A stretch of 64,000 nt of DNA, taken from contig CAKASQ030000006.1 in the NCBI GenBank assembly GCA_916988195.3, positions 1 to 64,000 of the forward strand. The letters run 5' to 3'. The notes under the pieces were generated by a model. That model saw only the letters and a program-made list of their open reading frames with translations. It was not told where the DNA came from and made no database searches. This document shows positions 40,988 to 49,134 of this stretch, one piece after another (the first letter of the stretch is position 1; every line of letters starts with the position of its first letter). A program made the position numbers and the translations under genes. The stretch is from Oscillospiraceae bacterium (GTDB taxonomy: Bacteria > Bacillota > Clostridia > Oscillospirales > Oscillospiraceae).

Positions 40988-41065
40988 CCGAGATCATGCC
41001 TGTTCCAAGAAATTTGAGTTTTACTGTCTTACCAGCAGGGGGCCTTGCTCCGTCCCGTTTGTTCC

Positions 41066-41857
41066 TTATCTCGCGTAGACCACGCCGACGAGCCAGTTGA
41101 GCGTCTTCGCCGGCAGAAGCTTCTGCAAAACGCAGAAGAATTTATAGGAAAGCCCGATCGTGTTGACAGGCCTTACGCCCTTTCTCGTTGCCACATGGCA
41201 GACGAACGCGCCCGCCTGTTCCGGCTTCATACCGGTTGTCTCGTCTTTTTCCATGCCCGCGACCGAGCGTGAGATCCGGCCGCTATAGATATCGTCGCCG
41301 ATGACGATCTTCTGCCGCGCCGCCGTGAACCCGGTCTGGATATCGCCCGGCTGGACGCAGCAGACCTCCACGCCAAAGGGCTTTATTTCATTCGCCAGCG
41401 CCATCGTGTACGAGTTGATCGCCGCCTTGCTCGCCGAATAAAACGCCTGAAACGGAATCGCAATTGCGCCCGCGACCGAGCTCAGATTCACAATCCGCCC
41501 GAAACCCTGCTTTCGCATGACGGGAATGACGGCGTGGTTCATGTTCACCATGCCGAAAAAGTTCACGTCCAGCTGACGCTTCGCCTGCTCGATGGGCGTA
41601 AACTCGATTGCGCCCGAAATGCCGAAGCCGGCATTGTTGATCATCACGTCGATTCTCCCCGCCTGCGAATAAACCGCGTCAATTGCCCGCTGGCAGGCTT
41701 CCGGATCTGTCACATCCGTCGGAATGTGGTACATGCCGGGGTTCCCGGCCTCCCGGCGGCTGAGCTCATAGACCGTGTATCCCTTTTTCACCATCGCCTC
41801 CGCCGTGCATTTTCCGATGCCCGAGGTTCCCCCCGTGATGACGCAAATCTTTTCCAT
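41066..41857 (-). CDS. SDR oxidoreductase, 3-ketosphinganine-reductase-like
   Basis: The 263-residue short-chain dehydrogenase has the cofactor motif TGGTSGIG (residues 8-15), NNAGFG, the catalytic Ser in NLSSVAGA and YSASK. The C-terminal extension contains a hydrophobic stretch (LSYKFFCVLQKLLPAK) as in membrane-associated lipid reductases. Its stop-side neighbour is the mobile remnant. Its start touches the stop of the serine-palmitoyltransferase-like gene, so the two act together. Reduction of a 3-keto sphingoid base is the natural inference; a different long-chain beta-keto substrate is possible. Confidence 0.75.
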   Translation of the reverse strand: MEKICVITGGTSGIGKCTAEAMVKKGYTVYELSRREAGNPGMYHIPTDVTDPEACQRAIDAVYSQAGRIDVMINNAGFGISGAIEFTPIEQAKRQLDVNFFGMVNMNHAVIPVMRKQGFGRIVNLSSVAGAIAIPFQAFYSASKAAINSYTMALANEIKPFGVEVCCVQPGDIQTGFTAARQKIVIGDDIYSGRISRSVAGMEKDETTGMKPEQAGAFVCHVATRKGVRPVNTIGLSYKFFCVLQKLLPAKTLNWLVGVVYAR

Positions 41858-43047
41858 TATAAATCATGCCTCCTGAGTACATCCTTCATGATCCCGACCG
41901 CCTCATCGATGAGCGCGTGCGTGTGCGTCGCCATCAGGCTCGTGCGCAGCAAGCACTCGTGCGGCGCGGCCGCGGGCGGAAGCGACGAATTGACATACAC
42001 GCCCGCGTCATAGAGCTCCTTCGCAATCGTGAGCGTCTCGATGGGCTCATACGTGTAGATCGGAATGATCGGCACAATATCGCCGTTCGACGGACGCATT
42101 TTAATTTCGTTCTCCTCCAGCCGGCGTCTTAAATACAGCGCGTTCTCCTGCAATTTTGCAACCAGCTCCGGATGCTGCTCCAGCTCCCGCAGCGCCGTCA
42201 AAGCGGCTGCACAGTTCGCGGGCGGGATGGACGCGGAGAAGATGAAGGGCCGCGAATTGTGCCGCACGTAGTCTGCCACGCGGCTGGACGCCGCCATATA
42301 GCCGCCGAGGCTTGCAAGCGATTTGGAGAACGTGCCCATATACACATCCACTTGGTCTTCCAGGCCATAGTAGCTCGCCGTTCCGCGTCCGCCCTCGCCG
42401 ATGACGCCAAGGCCATGCGCATCGTCGACCATCACGCGCGCGCCATACTGCTTGGCAAGCCGGCAGATTTCCGGCAGGTTCGCAATGTCTCCGCCCATGG
42501 AAAACACGCCGTCCGTCACAATGAGGCACCCTGCGCCCTCCGGCACCTTCTGGAGCTTCTTCTCCAGGTCCTGCATGTCCGAGTGCCGGTAGCGGAGCAT
42601 CGTCCCGTAGGAAAGGCGGCACCCGTCATATAAACTTGCGTGGTTCTCTCTGTCCATGATGACATAGTCACGAAGCCCTACGAGCGCGCTGATGATGCCG
42701 AGGTTCGACTGAAAGCCTGTCGAGAACGTCACAACCTCATCCTTGCGCAAAAACGCCGCCAGCTCCTTTTCGAGCTCCAGATGCAGCTTGAGCGTTCCGT
42801 TCAAAAACCGCGAGCCCGAGCAGCCGGAGCCGAACGCCTCATAGGCTTCCACACCCGCGCGGATGACATTTTCGTTCGTCGTCAGCCCCAAATAGTTGTT
42901 CGAGCCCAGCATGATCCGCCGCTTGCCCTCCATGATGACCGTCACATCCTGCTTGGACTCGAGCGCGTGGAAATACGGATAAATGCCGCGCGCCTTCGCG
43001 TCGTCCGCAATGCCCGGCTTATAGCACTTTTCAAATAAATCGATCAT
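41857..43047 (-). CDS. Alpha-oxoamine synthase, serine-palmitoyltransferase-like
   Basis: The 396-residue PLP enzyme of the AOS family condenses an amino acid with an acyl-CoA or acyl-ACP. Motifs include GIYPYFHALESKQDV, MLGSNNYLGLT, MDRENHASLYDG, DDAHGLGVIGEGG and the PLP Lys in GTFSKSLASLGGY. The N-terminal GIYPYF.AIES-like stretch is typical of Bacteroidetes serine palmitoyltransferases rather than BioF. No biotin genes are nearby; an SDR follows and a MarR precedes. BioF, Kbl or CqsA-like activity remain alternatives. AGGAAGGAACAG precedes ATG 43047. Confidence 0.8.
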   Translation of the reverse strand: MIDLFEKCYKPGIADDAKARGIYPYFHALESKQDVTVIMEGKRRIMLGSNNYLGLTTNENVIRAGVEAYEAFGSGCSGSRFLNGTLKLHLELEKELAAFLRKDEVVTFSTGFQSNLGIISALVGLRDYVIMDRENHASLYDGCRLSYGTMLRYRHSDMQDLEKKLQKVPEGAGCLIVTDGVFSMGGDIANLPEICRLAKQYGARVMVDDAHGLGVIGEGGRGTASYYGLEDQVDVYMGTFSKSLASLGGYMAASSRVADYVRHNSRPFIFSASIPPANCAAALTALRELEQHPELVAKLQENALYLRRRLEENEIKMRPSNGDIVPIIPIYTYEPIETLTIAKELYDAGVYVNSSLPPAAAPHECLLRTSLMATHTHALIDEAVGIMKDVLRRHDL

Positions 43048-43082
43048 AATTTCTGTTCCTTCCTTCGCGTGTCAAAAAGGCG

Positions 43083-43526
43083 TCACCTTTTTTGACTGGT
43101 TCCATCCTGCATGGCCTCCAGCAGTGCGTCCAGCACCCGCCGCGCCGCGTCAATTTCTTCTTCTGAAAACTGCGTGCGCACCTTCTCCGCCGCCGCGCAG
43201 ATCACCGGCCGGTCTTCGTCAAAATACTGTGCAAACTTCTTCCCGGTTCTCAGCCGGATCTCCCGCCGGTCTGGGGCGGATACGACTTTTTCCACATACC
43301 CCTTGCTCGCCAGCGCATTGACCTTGTAGGTCGCATTCGGCTGGGAAATGCCGCTGTATTCGGCAAACTGCCGGAGCGTCGGCTCTCCGAGCAGATTGAT
43401 AAGATCCGCCGAAAACGCCTCCATCGCGCTGAGGCTTCCCTCCCGCTCCTGCACCGCGCCAAAGAGCTTGCGGTACCCATCGAGCCGTAGCCTGCGGTAC
43501 AGCTTCAAAATGCTCTCATGCAGCAT
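43083..43526 (-). CDS. MarR-family regulator
   Basis: The 147-residue winged-helix protein has the MarR core: LRQFAEYSGISQPNATYKVN for the recognition helix, then KGYVEKVVSAPDRREIRLR for the wing. ATG 43526 has GGAAAGGAAG upstream. It is the first gene of the unit with the AOS-family enzyme and the SDR. The perfect palindrome ATAAAATATTTTAT (43565-43578) just downstream of its promoter -10 is a plausible autoregulatory operator. The ligand could be a lipid or fatty acid, by context only. Confidence 0.85.
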   Translation of the reverse strand: MLHESILKLYRRLRLDGYRKLFGAVQEREGSLSAMEAFSADLINLLGEPTLRQFAEYSGISQPNATYKVNALASKGYVEKVVSAPDRREIRLRTGKKFAQYFDEDRPVICAAAEKVRTQFSEEEIDAARRVLDALLEAMQDGTSQKR

Positions 43527-43564
43527 GGCTGTACTTCCTTTCCGATTCAGATTCAAAATTTTAT

Positions 43565-43615
43565 ATAAAATATTTTATGTTTTCATAGTATACGGACTCT
43601 CCCGCCGCTTGTCAA
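43565..43615 (-). promoter_or_regulatory. Promoter and palindromic operator of the MarR/AOS/SDR unit
   Basis: The minus strand has TTGACA (43610-43615), a 17 bp spacer and TATACT (43587-43592). The palindrome ATAAAATATTTTAT at 43565-43578 covers about +2 to +15. Confidence 0.75.
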
Positions 43616-43687
43616 GTAAAATAACGGTTGTTTTTTTCGCGAAACGTGCTATGCTTTTCTCAAACAACCTTACAGGAGGCATCGATC

Positions 43688-44200
43688 ATGGACATTCTTG
43701 TCGTTGTGGACATGCAGAAGGACTTTATTTCCGGCGCGCTTGGCACCAAAGAAGCGCTTTCCATCGTCCCGCGCGTGGCCGAAAAAATCGCGCAGGCAAA
43801 AAAAGCGGGCAAGACCATCGTCTTCACCCGCGACACGCACCACGAAAATTATCTGGACACACAGGAGGGCAAAAACCTTCCCGTGCCCCACTGCATTGAA
43901 AACACCGACGGCTGGCAGCTCGACCCCGCGCTCGATACCGCAGGCGCAATGATCTTCGACAAGCCCTCGTTCGGCTCGGAGGCGCTCGTGCGGTACCTCA
44001 AGAGCCTCAACGATTTGCGCTCCGCCGAGTTCGTCGGCCTGTGCACTGACATCTGCGTCATCACGAATGTGCTCTCCACGAAATGTGCCCTCCCTGAGCT
44101 TCCCATCTCGGTCGACAGCGCCTGCTGCGCCGGCGTCACACCCGAAAGTCACGCGAACGCTCTTTCTGCCATGCGCATGTGCCAGATCAAAATTGACTGA
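43688..44200 (+). CDS. Isochorismatase-family cysteine hydrolase (nicotinamidase-like)
   Basis: The 170-residue protein has the family triad region: Asp in VVVDMQKDF (residues 5-13), a Lys in the middle and the nucleophile Cys in FVGLCTDICVITN, preceding a cis-peptide. HHENYLDTQEGKNLP resembles the metal-binding region of nicotinamidases, but exact specificity is uncertain. AGGAGG precedes ATG 43688. Its promoter (TTGTTT, 16 bp, TATGCT, about 43629-43656) is divergent from the MarR unit. Confidence 0.85.
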   Translation: MDILVVVDMQKDFISGALGTKEALSIVPRVAEKIAQAKKAGKTIVFTRDTHHENYLDTQEGKNLPVPHCIENTDGWQLDPALDTAGAMIFDKPSFGSEALVRYLKSLNDLRSAEFVGLCTDICVITNVLSTKCALPELPISVDSACCAGVTPESHANALSAMRMCQIKID

Positions 44201-44206
44201 AACCGC

Positions 44207-44242
44207 AAAATCCCGGACCGTCCGATACGATCCGGGATTTTC
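44207..44242 (+). terminator. Terminator of the cysteine hydrolase gene
   Basis: AAAATCCCGGA pairs with TCCGGGATTTT 7 bases after the stop, ending in a T run. Confidence 0.85.
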
Positions 44243-44273
44243 TATGTTAATATGTTCAAATTTCAAAAAACGC

Positions 44274-44376
44274 GTAGGGGTCGATGCCCACATCGACCCA
44301 AGGGAAGTACGAATTCGCCGGAGATTTCCGTAAAATCGGTTTCATTTGCCGGGGCGATGTAGGCATCGCCCCCTAC
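44274..44376. repeat. GTAGGGG repeat element, copy 3
   Basis: This 103 bp copy has arms GTAGGGGTCGATGCCCACAT and CGATGTAGGCATCG with CCCCCTAC, and the interior GAATTCGCCGGAGATTTCCG. Its left stem is GGTCGATG/CATCGACC where copy 1 has GGGCGATG/CATCGCCC, so stem pairing is kept. Confidence 0.85.
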
Positions 44377-44424
44377 GCAGTATTCGGAGGAATTATGCAA
44401 AATCGGACGCATCAGGCGCTTTGT

Positions 44425-45531
44425 TTACAGCTTCTGCTCTCTGGCCAGGCTGCTGTTTTTGTAGGCCGGGTCGCCTGTGACCTCGCGCAGGATCTCGATT
44501 TCCGGCAACAGCTCCGGCGCTTCCTTTCCCTCGGGGAGCTCAGCCCGCATGATGGCGCGCTCGCAGCTGAACGGGTACACATCGATCTCGAACCGCCGTC
44601 CGTCGACCGCAAAGCGGTACTTCGTCTTGTGCACCGCGTGCAGCGCCGTGTCGGCCTCCATGAGATACTGGACGTATTCCTTCTGCGTAATCGGCTTTTC
44701 CGTCTCCCACGCGTCCTTGTCCGCGTAGCGCTTTTCGGTGTAGAAATAGAGATATTCCTGCCCGTTTTTCTGCTGGCGGATGCGGCGGACGACGTTCGGC
44801 TGCGTCTTAACTAAATACGTCTGCATCATGTCGATCGCGCTGGCCGAAAATTCTGTTTGCAGCTTCTCCACATCCGGCATTGCGATCAGATACTTGTGCC
44901 AGACCTCCTGCGGCGCGCGCATGCCGAGGCAGTCATAGATCGCGCGGATGCCCCGACGAAGCTTATCTTCAAAGTCGATGGAGTTATCGATCACGCGGAG
45001 ATTCGGATGCGCCTGCCACGCCCGGAGCGTCAGCTCATCTTTTTCCCGCGCCGTCTCGAGCGGCTCATAGCGCGCCTCGTTTCCGAAGTTATAGGCAAAT
45101 TCTGCGCCCTTCGCGCAGGACACCAGATGCAAAACCGCGTCATACCCCGCAAGCACCTCCTGCTCGGTCTTTCCGAAATAGGCCAGAATGTCCCGGAACT
45201 GCTCGTCGGTGATATACGCCTTGTCGTCAAACAGCGCCCGATCATAAATGATGAGCACGTTTTCCTCCGGAACCATCTCGGCGCCCTTGAGCGCCAGCCT
45301 TTCTTTATGCAGCTGGTCTCCGATGACAAAATACTGAAAATCCAGCATCGACACACAGTTTCCGAACGGGCGGATTCCGAAGCCCGAGATAAGCTCCGTC
45401 GCCGTCTCCGGGATCGTAATCACCTTCCAGCCGTCGTCCTGCTTGAACTCCTTGAGAATGCGGCTGATGAGCGTCGTTTTGCCGGCTGCGGGGCCTCCGG
45501 TCAGGACGATTCTTGTGATGCGCTTTGCCAT
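44425..45531 (-). CDS. AAA ATPase fused to a CYTH-like domain (Ttd14-like)
   Basis: The 368-residue protein joins an N-terminal P-loop ATPase domain (about 1-190; Walker A TGGPAAGKTT, residues 9-18; LIIYDRALFDDKAYI as Walker B region) to a C-terminal CYTH-like triphosphate-tunnel domain (about 200-355; RRIRQQ, EYLYFYTEKRY, ITQKEYVQYL, TKYRFAVDGRRFEIDVY). This order is that of animal TTD14 and bacterial AAA_28 proteins. The biochemical role in bacteria is unknown. GGAGAGGAG precedes ATG 45531. A promoter (TTGCAT, 16 bp, TACAAT) lies at 45562-45589. An in-frame extension to 45561 is unlikely. Confidence 0.8.
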   Translation of the reverse strand: MAKRITRIVLTGGPAAGKTTLISRILKEFKQDDGWKVITIPETATELISGFGIRPFGNCVSMLDFQYFVIGDQLHKERLALKGAEMVPEENVLIIYDRALFDDKAYITDEQFRDILAYFGKTEQEVLAGYDAVLHLVSCAKGAEFAYNFGNEARYEPLETAREKDELTLRAWQAHPNLRVIDNSIDFEDKLRRGIRAIYDCLGMRAPQEVWHKYLIAMPDVEKLQTEFSASAIDMMQTYLVKTQPNVVRRIRQQKNGQEYLYFYTEKRYADKDAWETEKPITQKEYVQYLMEADTALHAVHKTKYRFAVDGRRFEIDVYPFSCERAIMRAELPEGKEAPELLPEIEILREVTGDPAYKNSSLAREQKL

Positions 45532-45561
45532 AGTGCTGGCTCCTCTCCATGTTCTGCCCAT

Positions 45562-45589
45562 ATTGTACCATTCTCAGGCAAAAATGCAA
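45562..45589 (-). promoter_or_regulatory. Promoter of the AAA-CYTH gene
   Basis: The minus strand has TTGCAT (45584-45589), a 16 bp spacer and TACAAT (45562-45567), directly after the ABC exporter terminator. Confidence 0.6.
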
Positions 45590-45620
45590 GGGCGGCGCGG
45601 AAAAATGCTCCGCGCTGCCC
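45590..45620 (-). terminator. Terminator of the M3 peptidase/ABC exporter operon
   Basis: GGGCAGCGCGGA pairs with TCCGCGCCGCCC (one mismatch) on the minus strand, followed by a moderately T-rich TTGCATTTTTG. Confidence 0.65.
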
Positions 45621-45634
45621 CTGTTTTCTGTCTG

Positions 45635-47383
45635 TTACTGCTCAAACTGGCTGTTGTAGAGCTTCGCATAGAAGCCGTTCTGTGCCAGAAGCTCCTCGTG
45701 CTTGCCCTGCTCGATGACGTGCCCGTCCTTCATAACGAGAATCACGTCCGCCTCGCGGATGGTCGAGAGCCGGTGCGCCACAATGAAGCTCGTCCGTCCG
45801 GTCATCATCTGCGAGAACGCGTGCTGGATCTTGAGCTCGGTTCTCGTGTCGATAGAGCTCGTCGCTTCATCGAGAATCAGCATCGGCGGCAGCGCCAGCA
45901 TCACGCGCGCAATGCAAAGAAGCTGCCGCTGTCCCTGCGAAAGAAGCCCGCCGCCATCGGTAATCACGGTGTCGTATCCTTCGGGAAGGCGTCTGATAAA
46001 GCCGTCCGCATGGCAGGCCTTTGCCGCCGCAACGATCTCGTCTTCGGTTGCATCGGGCTTTCCGAGCGTGATATTCTCGCGCACCGTTCCGGTTTTGATC
46101 CATGTATCCTGCAAAACCATACCGAAATTCTGCCGCAGGCTCCGGCGTGTGAGATCGGTAATTCTCTCGCCCGACACGCGGATTTCTCCGCCGTTCACAT
46201 CGTAAAAGCGCATGAGAAGGTTAATGAGCGTCGTCTTGCCGCAGCCCGTCGGGCCGACGATCGCCACACGCTCGCCCGGGCGCACCGAAACGTTGAGGTC
46301 TTCAATGAGCGGCCGGTCGGCTACATACCGGAAGCTGACGTTCTTGAGCTCCACGCGTCCGTCGGCATGCTCCAACGTAACAGCACTCTCCGCGTCCGCT
46401 GTCTCCGACGGCTCGTCGATGAGCTCAAACACACGCCCCGCGCAGGCCATCGCGTTCTGAAGCTCGGTCACAACGCCCGAAATATCGTTGAAGGGCTTCG
46501 CATACTGGTTCGCGTAGCTGAGGAACACAGAAAGTCCGCCCACCGTAATACCGCCCGCAACCGCCACCAGCGCGCCCGTCAGCGCCACACAGGCGTAGAC
46601 GATGCTGTTGACAAATCGCGTGACGGGGTTCGTCAGAGACGAGAAAAACGTCGCGCGCAGCGTGTATTTTTGCAGCCGTCCGTTAATTTCGTCGAACGCC
46701 TCCACGGCTCTGCCCTCCCGCGAAAACGCCTGCACGACCCGCTCGCCGTCCAGCATCTCGCCGACCAGTGCCGTCTGCTCGCCGAGCGTTTTCGACTGCA
46801 TGCGGAACATGTCATACGTCCTTGTCGCGATGAACTTCGCCGCAAAAAGCGACAGCGGCGTGAGAATGACGACGACCAGCGTGATACGCCAATCGAGGCT
46901 CAGCATGAACCCGAGCGTCCCCGCAATCGTCAGTACGCCCGTAAAGAGCTGCGTGAAGCCAAGAAGCAGACCGTCCGCGAACTGCTCGGTATCGGAGATC
47001 ATCCGGCTGACAATCTCGCCCGACGGGTGCGCGTCCAGATAGGATAGCGGCAGCGTCTGCAAATGCGAAAACGCCTGCTGGCGCACCTCGCGCGTGACAC
47101 AGAAGGTAATCTTGTTGTTGATGATGTTCATGAGCCACTGGCTAAGCGCCACAACGCCCGCCGTCACGGCAATCTGCACACCGTTCATCCCGAGCGCGCC
47201 GAAGTCGACCTGTCCCGGCCCGACAATTTCGTCAATCGCCCGGCCAACTAAGATCGGCACAAACAGCGTCCCCGCTACGCTCACAAGCGCCAGCAGAAAG
47301 CTCAGCACCACCAGATGCTTCTGCCCCTCGAGGTTCTGAATGACCCGTTTTAAGGTCTTGGAAGAGGAAGCTTTCTCTTTCAT
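45635..47383 (-). CDS. ABC exporter half-transporter, subunit 2 (canonical Walker B)
   Basis: The 582-residue protein has an N-terminal six-helix exporter domain (about 25-330) and a C-terminal nucleotide-binding domain. Walker A is GPTGCGKTT, Walker B is MLILDEATSS with the catalytic Glu, and the H-loop is VAHRLSTI. Its signature is LLSQGQRQ instead of LSGGQ. It overlaps the preceding half-transporter by four bases. The pair forms a heterodimer with one working and one degenerate ATP site, as in BmrCD or TM287/288-type exporters. The substrate is unknown. Confidence 0.92.
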   Translation of the reverse strand: MKEKASSSKTLKRVIQNLEGQKHLVVLSFLLALVSVAGTLFVPILVGRAIDEIVGPGQVDFGALGMNGVQIAVTAGVVALSQWLMNIINNKITFCVTREVRQQAFSHLQTLPLSYLDAHPSGEIVSRMISDTEQFADGLLLGFTQLFTGVLTIAGTLGFMLSLDWRITLVVVILTPLSLFAAKFIATRTYDMFRMQSKTLGEQTALVGEMLDGERVVQAFSREGRAVEAFDEINGRLQKYTLRATFFSSLTNPVTRFVNSIVYACVALTGALVAVAGGITVGGLSVFLSYANQYAKPFNDISGVVTELQNAMACAGRVFELIDEPSETADAESAVTLEHADGRVELKNVSFRYVADRPLIEDLNVSVRPGERVAIVGPTGCGKTTLINLLMRFYDVNGGEIRVSGERITDLTRRSLRQNFGMVLQDTWIKTGTVRENITLGKPDATEDEIVAAAKACHADGFIRRLPEGYDTVITDGGGLLSQGQRQLLCIARVMLALPPMLILDEATSSIDTRTELKIQHAFSQMMTGRTSFIVAHRLSTIREADVILVMKDGHVIEQGKHEELLAQNGFYAKLYNSQFEQ

Positions 47384-49107
47384 CTTGCATCCTCCTTTTT
47401 AAACTGCGACTCGTAAATTTCGCGGTACACCTCGCACGTTTGCAGCAATTCGTCGTGCGTCCCGCGCCCGGCGAGCTTGCCGTCGTCCAGCACAAGAATT
47501 TCGTCCGCAAACCGGATCGAGGCCGTTCTCTGCGAGATAATCACCACCACTGGCTTCCACGGAAGCTCTCTGAGCGCGTGCCGGAGCGCCGCATCCGTCG
47601 CGAAATCCAGAGCCGACGCGCTGTCGTCCAGAATCAGGACTTCCGGCTTTCTCACCAGTGCGCGCGCGATCGTGAGCCTTTGCCGCTGGCCGCCAGAGAA
47701 GTTCCGTCCGCCGGTCTCGACCTCGTAGTCCAGTCCCTCTGGCTTTCCGTCCACGACCTCCTGCGCCTGCGCAGCTTTGAGCGCATCGTAAATCGCATCG
47801 TCCGCCGCATTCTCGTCGCCCCAGAGAAGGTTCTCCCGGATCGTGCCCTTGAAGAGCAGCGCCTTCTGCGGCACAAGGCCGATTTTTCTTCGGAGCGTCT
47901 CCAAGGGATACTGCCGCACGTCGCAGCCGTCGACCTTCACGCAGCCCTCCTGCACATCGTAAAAGCGCGGAATGAGGCCGATGAGCGTCGATTTTCCAGA
48001 GCCCGTGCCGCCGATGATGCCGAGCGTTTTGCCGTGCTCGAGCGTAAAGGAAATATCGCTCAAAGCGGGCGCGCCGCCCGTCGGATAGGTAAACGTCACG
48101 CCGTCAAACTCGACGGCCGGAGCAGCCTTCGGTTCTTCGGGATTTTCCTGCGGCACATCGAGACTGCTCTCGAGCGCCAGAATCGCCGCCACACGCTTCG
48201 CGCTCGCCGTGGCCTTCGTCATGCTGAGAATGAGGTTCGCCATCTTGATGAGCTCGACAAGAATCTGCGACATGTAGTTATAAAGCGCCAAGACCTGTCC
48301 CTGCGTCAAAATGCCCTTGTAGACCTGTCCTCCGCCCACGCGCAGAACCGCGATGATGGCAAGGTTGATCATCACATACGTCACGGGATTGAGTAACGCC
48401 GAAATCTTGCCGACAAACAGCTGCGAGGATAGAAGCTGACCGCTCTTTTCCTCGAAGCTCTCGACTTCCTGCCGCTCCTTTCCGAACGCGCGGATGACGC
48501 GCACGCCCGCCAAATTCTCCTTCGCCGCGCCAAGCACGCCGTCCAGCCGTCCCTGCACCTTTTTGTAGAGCGGAATGCAGCTGAACATAATGCCGAACAC
48601 GACCGCAAACAGAAGCGGAATGATGACGGCAAAGACCCACGCGCTCTTTACATCGATCGTAAAGGCCATGATCATCGCGCCGAAGACCACGAACGGAGAC
48701 CGCAGTAAAAGCCGCAGCGCCAGATTCAGTCCCGTCTGCACCTGATTCATGTCGCTCGTCATGCGTGTCATAAGCGTCGACGTACCGAGCTTATCGAGCT
48801 CTGCGTAGGAAAGGCTCTGCACCTTCCCAAATAATGCGTGCCGCACGCTTGCCGTAAAGCCGATGGCGGCCTTTGCCGCAAAATACTGCGCGGTCACAGA
48901 GCTGGAAAGGCCAAGTAAGCCCAGTCCAATGAGAAGCAGGCAGCGCTTTACAATAAAGCCTGTATCGCCCGCGCCGATACCGGTATCGATGATATCCGCC
49001 ACGACCAGCGGCACCAGCAGCTCCAGAAGCGCCTCCAGGAGCTTAAAAAGCGGCCCCAGAATGCTCTCGAGCGTATAGGGCTTGAGGTAGACGCCCAATC
49101 GTTTCAT
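47380..49107 (-). CDS. ABC exporter half-transporter, subunit 1 (degenerate Walker B)
   Basis: The 575-residue protein has six membrane helices (about 15-310) and an ATPase domain with Walker A GGTGSGKST and the canonical signature FSGGQRQRL. Walker B is VLILDDSASALD, with Asp in place of the catalytic Glu, and the H-loop His is Gln (ISQRTASI). The losses complement the partner, which lacks a good signature but has a normal Walker B. It starts 27 bp after the M3 peptidase lipoprotein gene, so the three probably share one transcript. Confidence 0.92.
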   Translation of the reverse strand: MKRLGVYLKPYTLESILGPLFKLLEALLELLVPLVVADIIDTGIGAGDTGFIVKRCLLLIGLGLLGLSSSVTAQYFAAKAAIGFTASVRHALFGKVQSLSYAELDKLGTSTLMTRMTSDMNQVQTGLNLALRLLLRSPFVVFGAMIMAFTIDVKSAWVFAVIIPLLFAVVFGIMFSCIPLYKKVQGRLDGVLGAAKENLAGVRVIRAFGKERQEVESFEEKSGQLLSSQLFVGKISALLNPVTYVMINLAIIAVLRVGGGQVYKGILTQGQVLALYNYMSQILVELIKMANLILSMTKATASAKRVAAILALESSLDVPQENPEEPKAAPAVEFDGVTFTYPTGGAPALSDISFTLEHGKTLGIIGGTGSGKSTLIGLIPRFYDVQEGCVKVDGCDVRQYPLETLRRKIGLVPQKALLFKGTIRENLLWGDENAADDAIYDALKAAQAQEVVDGKPEGLDYEVETGGRNFSGGQRQRLTIARALVRKPEVLILDDSASALDFATDAALRHALRELPWKPVVVIISQRTASIRFADEILVLDDGKLAGRGTHDELLQTCEVYREIYESQFKKEDAR

Positions 49108-49134
49108 TGCCTTTTCTTCATCTCTTTCTTTGTC

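Larger units (their letters stand above)
39936..41032. mobile_element. Remnant of a serine-recombinase mobile element
   Basis: A segment of about 1.1 kb bounded by inverted TAAGACAGTAA (39936-39946) and TTACTGTCTTA (41022-41032) is much more AT-rich at its left side than the neighbours. It holds only a hairpin and the C-terminal part of a large serine recombinase. I read it as an internally deleted integrative element. Region 39950-40324 has no other gene. Confidence 0.65.

Noticed and set aside
42101-42633. Frames on both strands inside the serine-palmitoyltransferase-like gene
   Set aside because: They are shadow frames; the PLP motifs are intact in the annotated frame.
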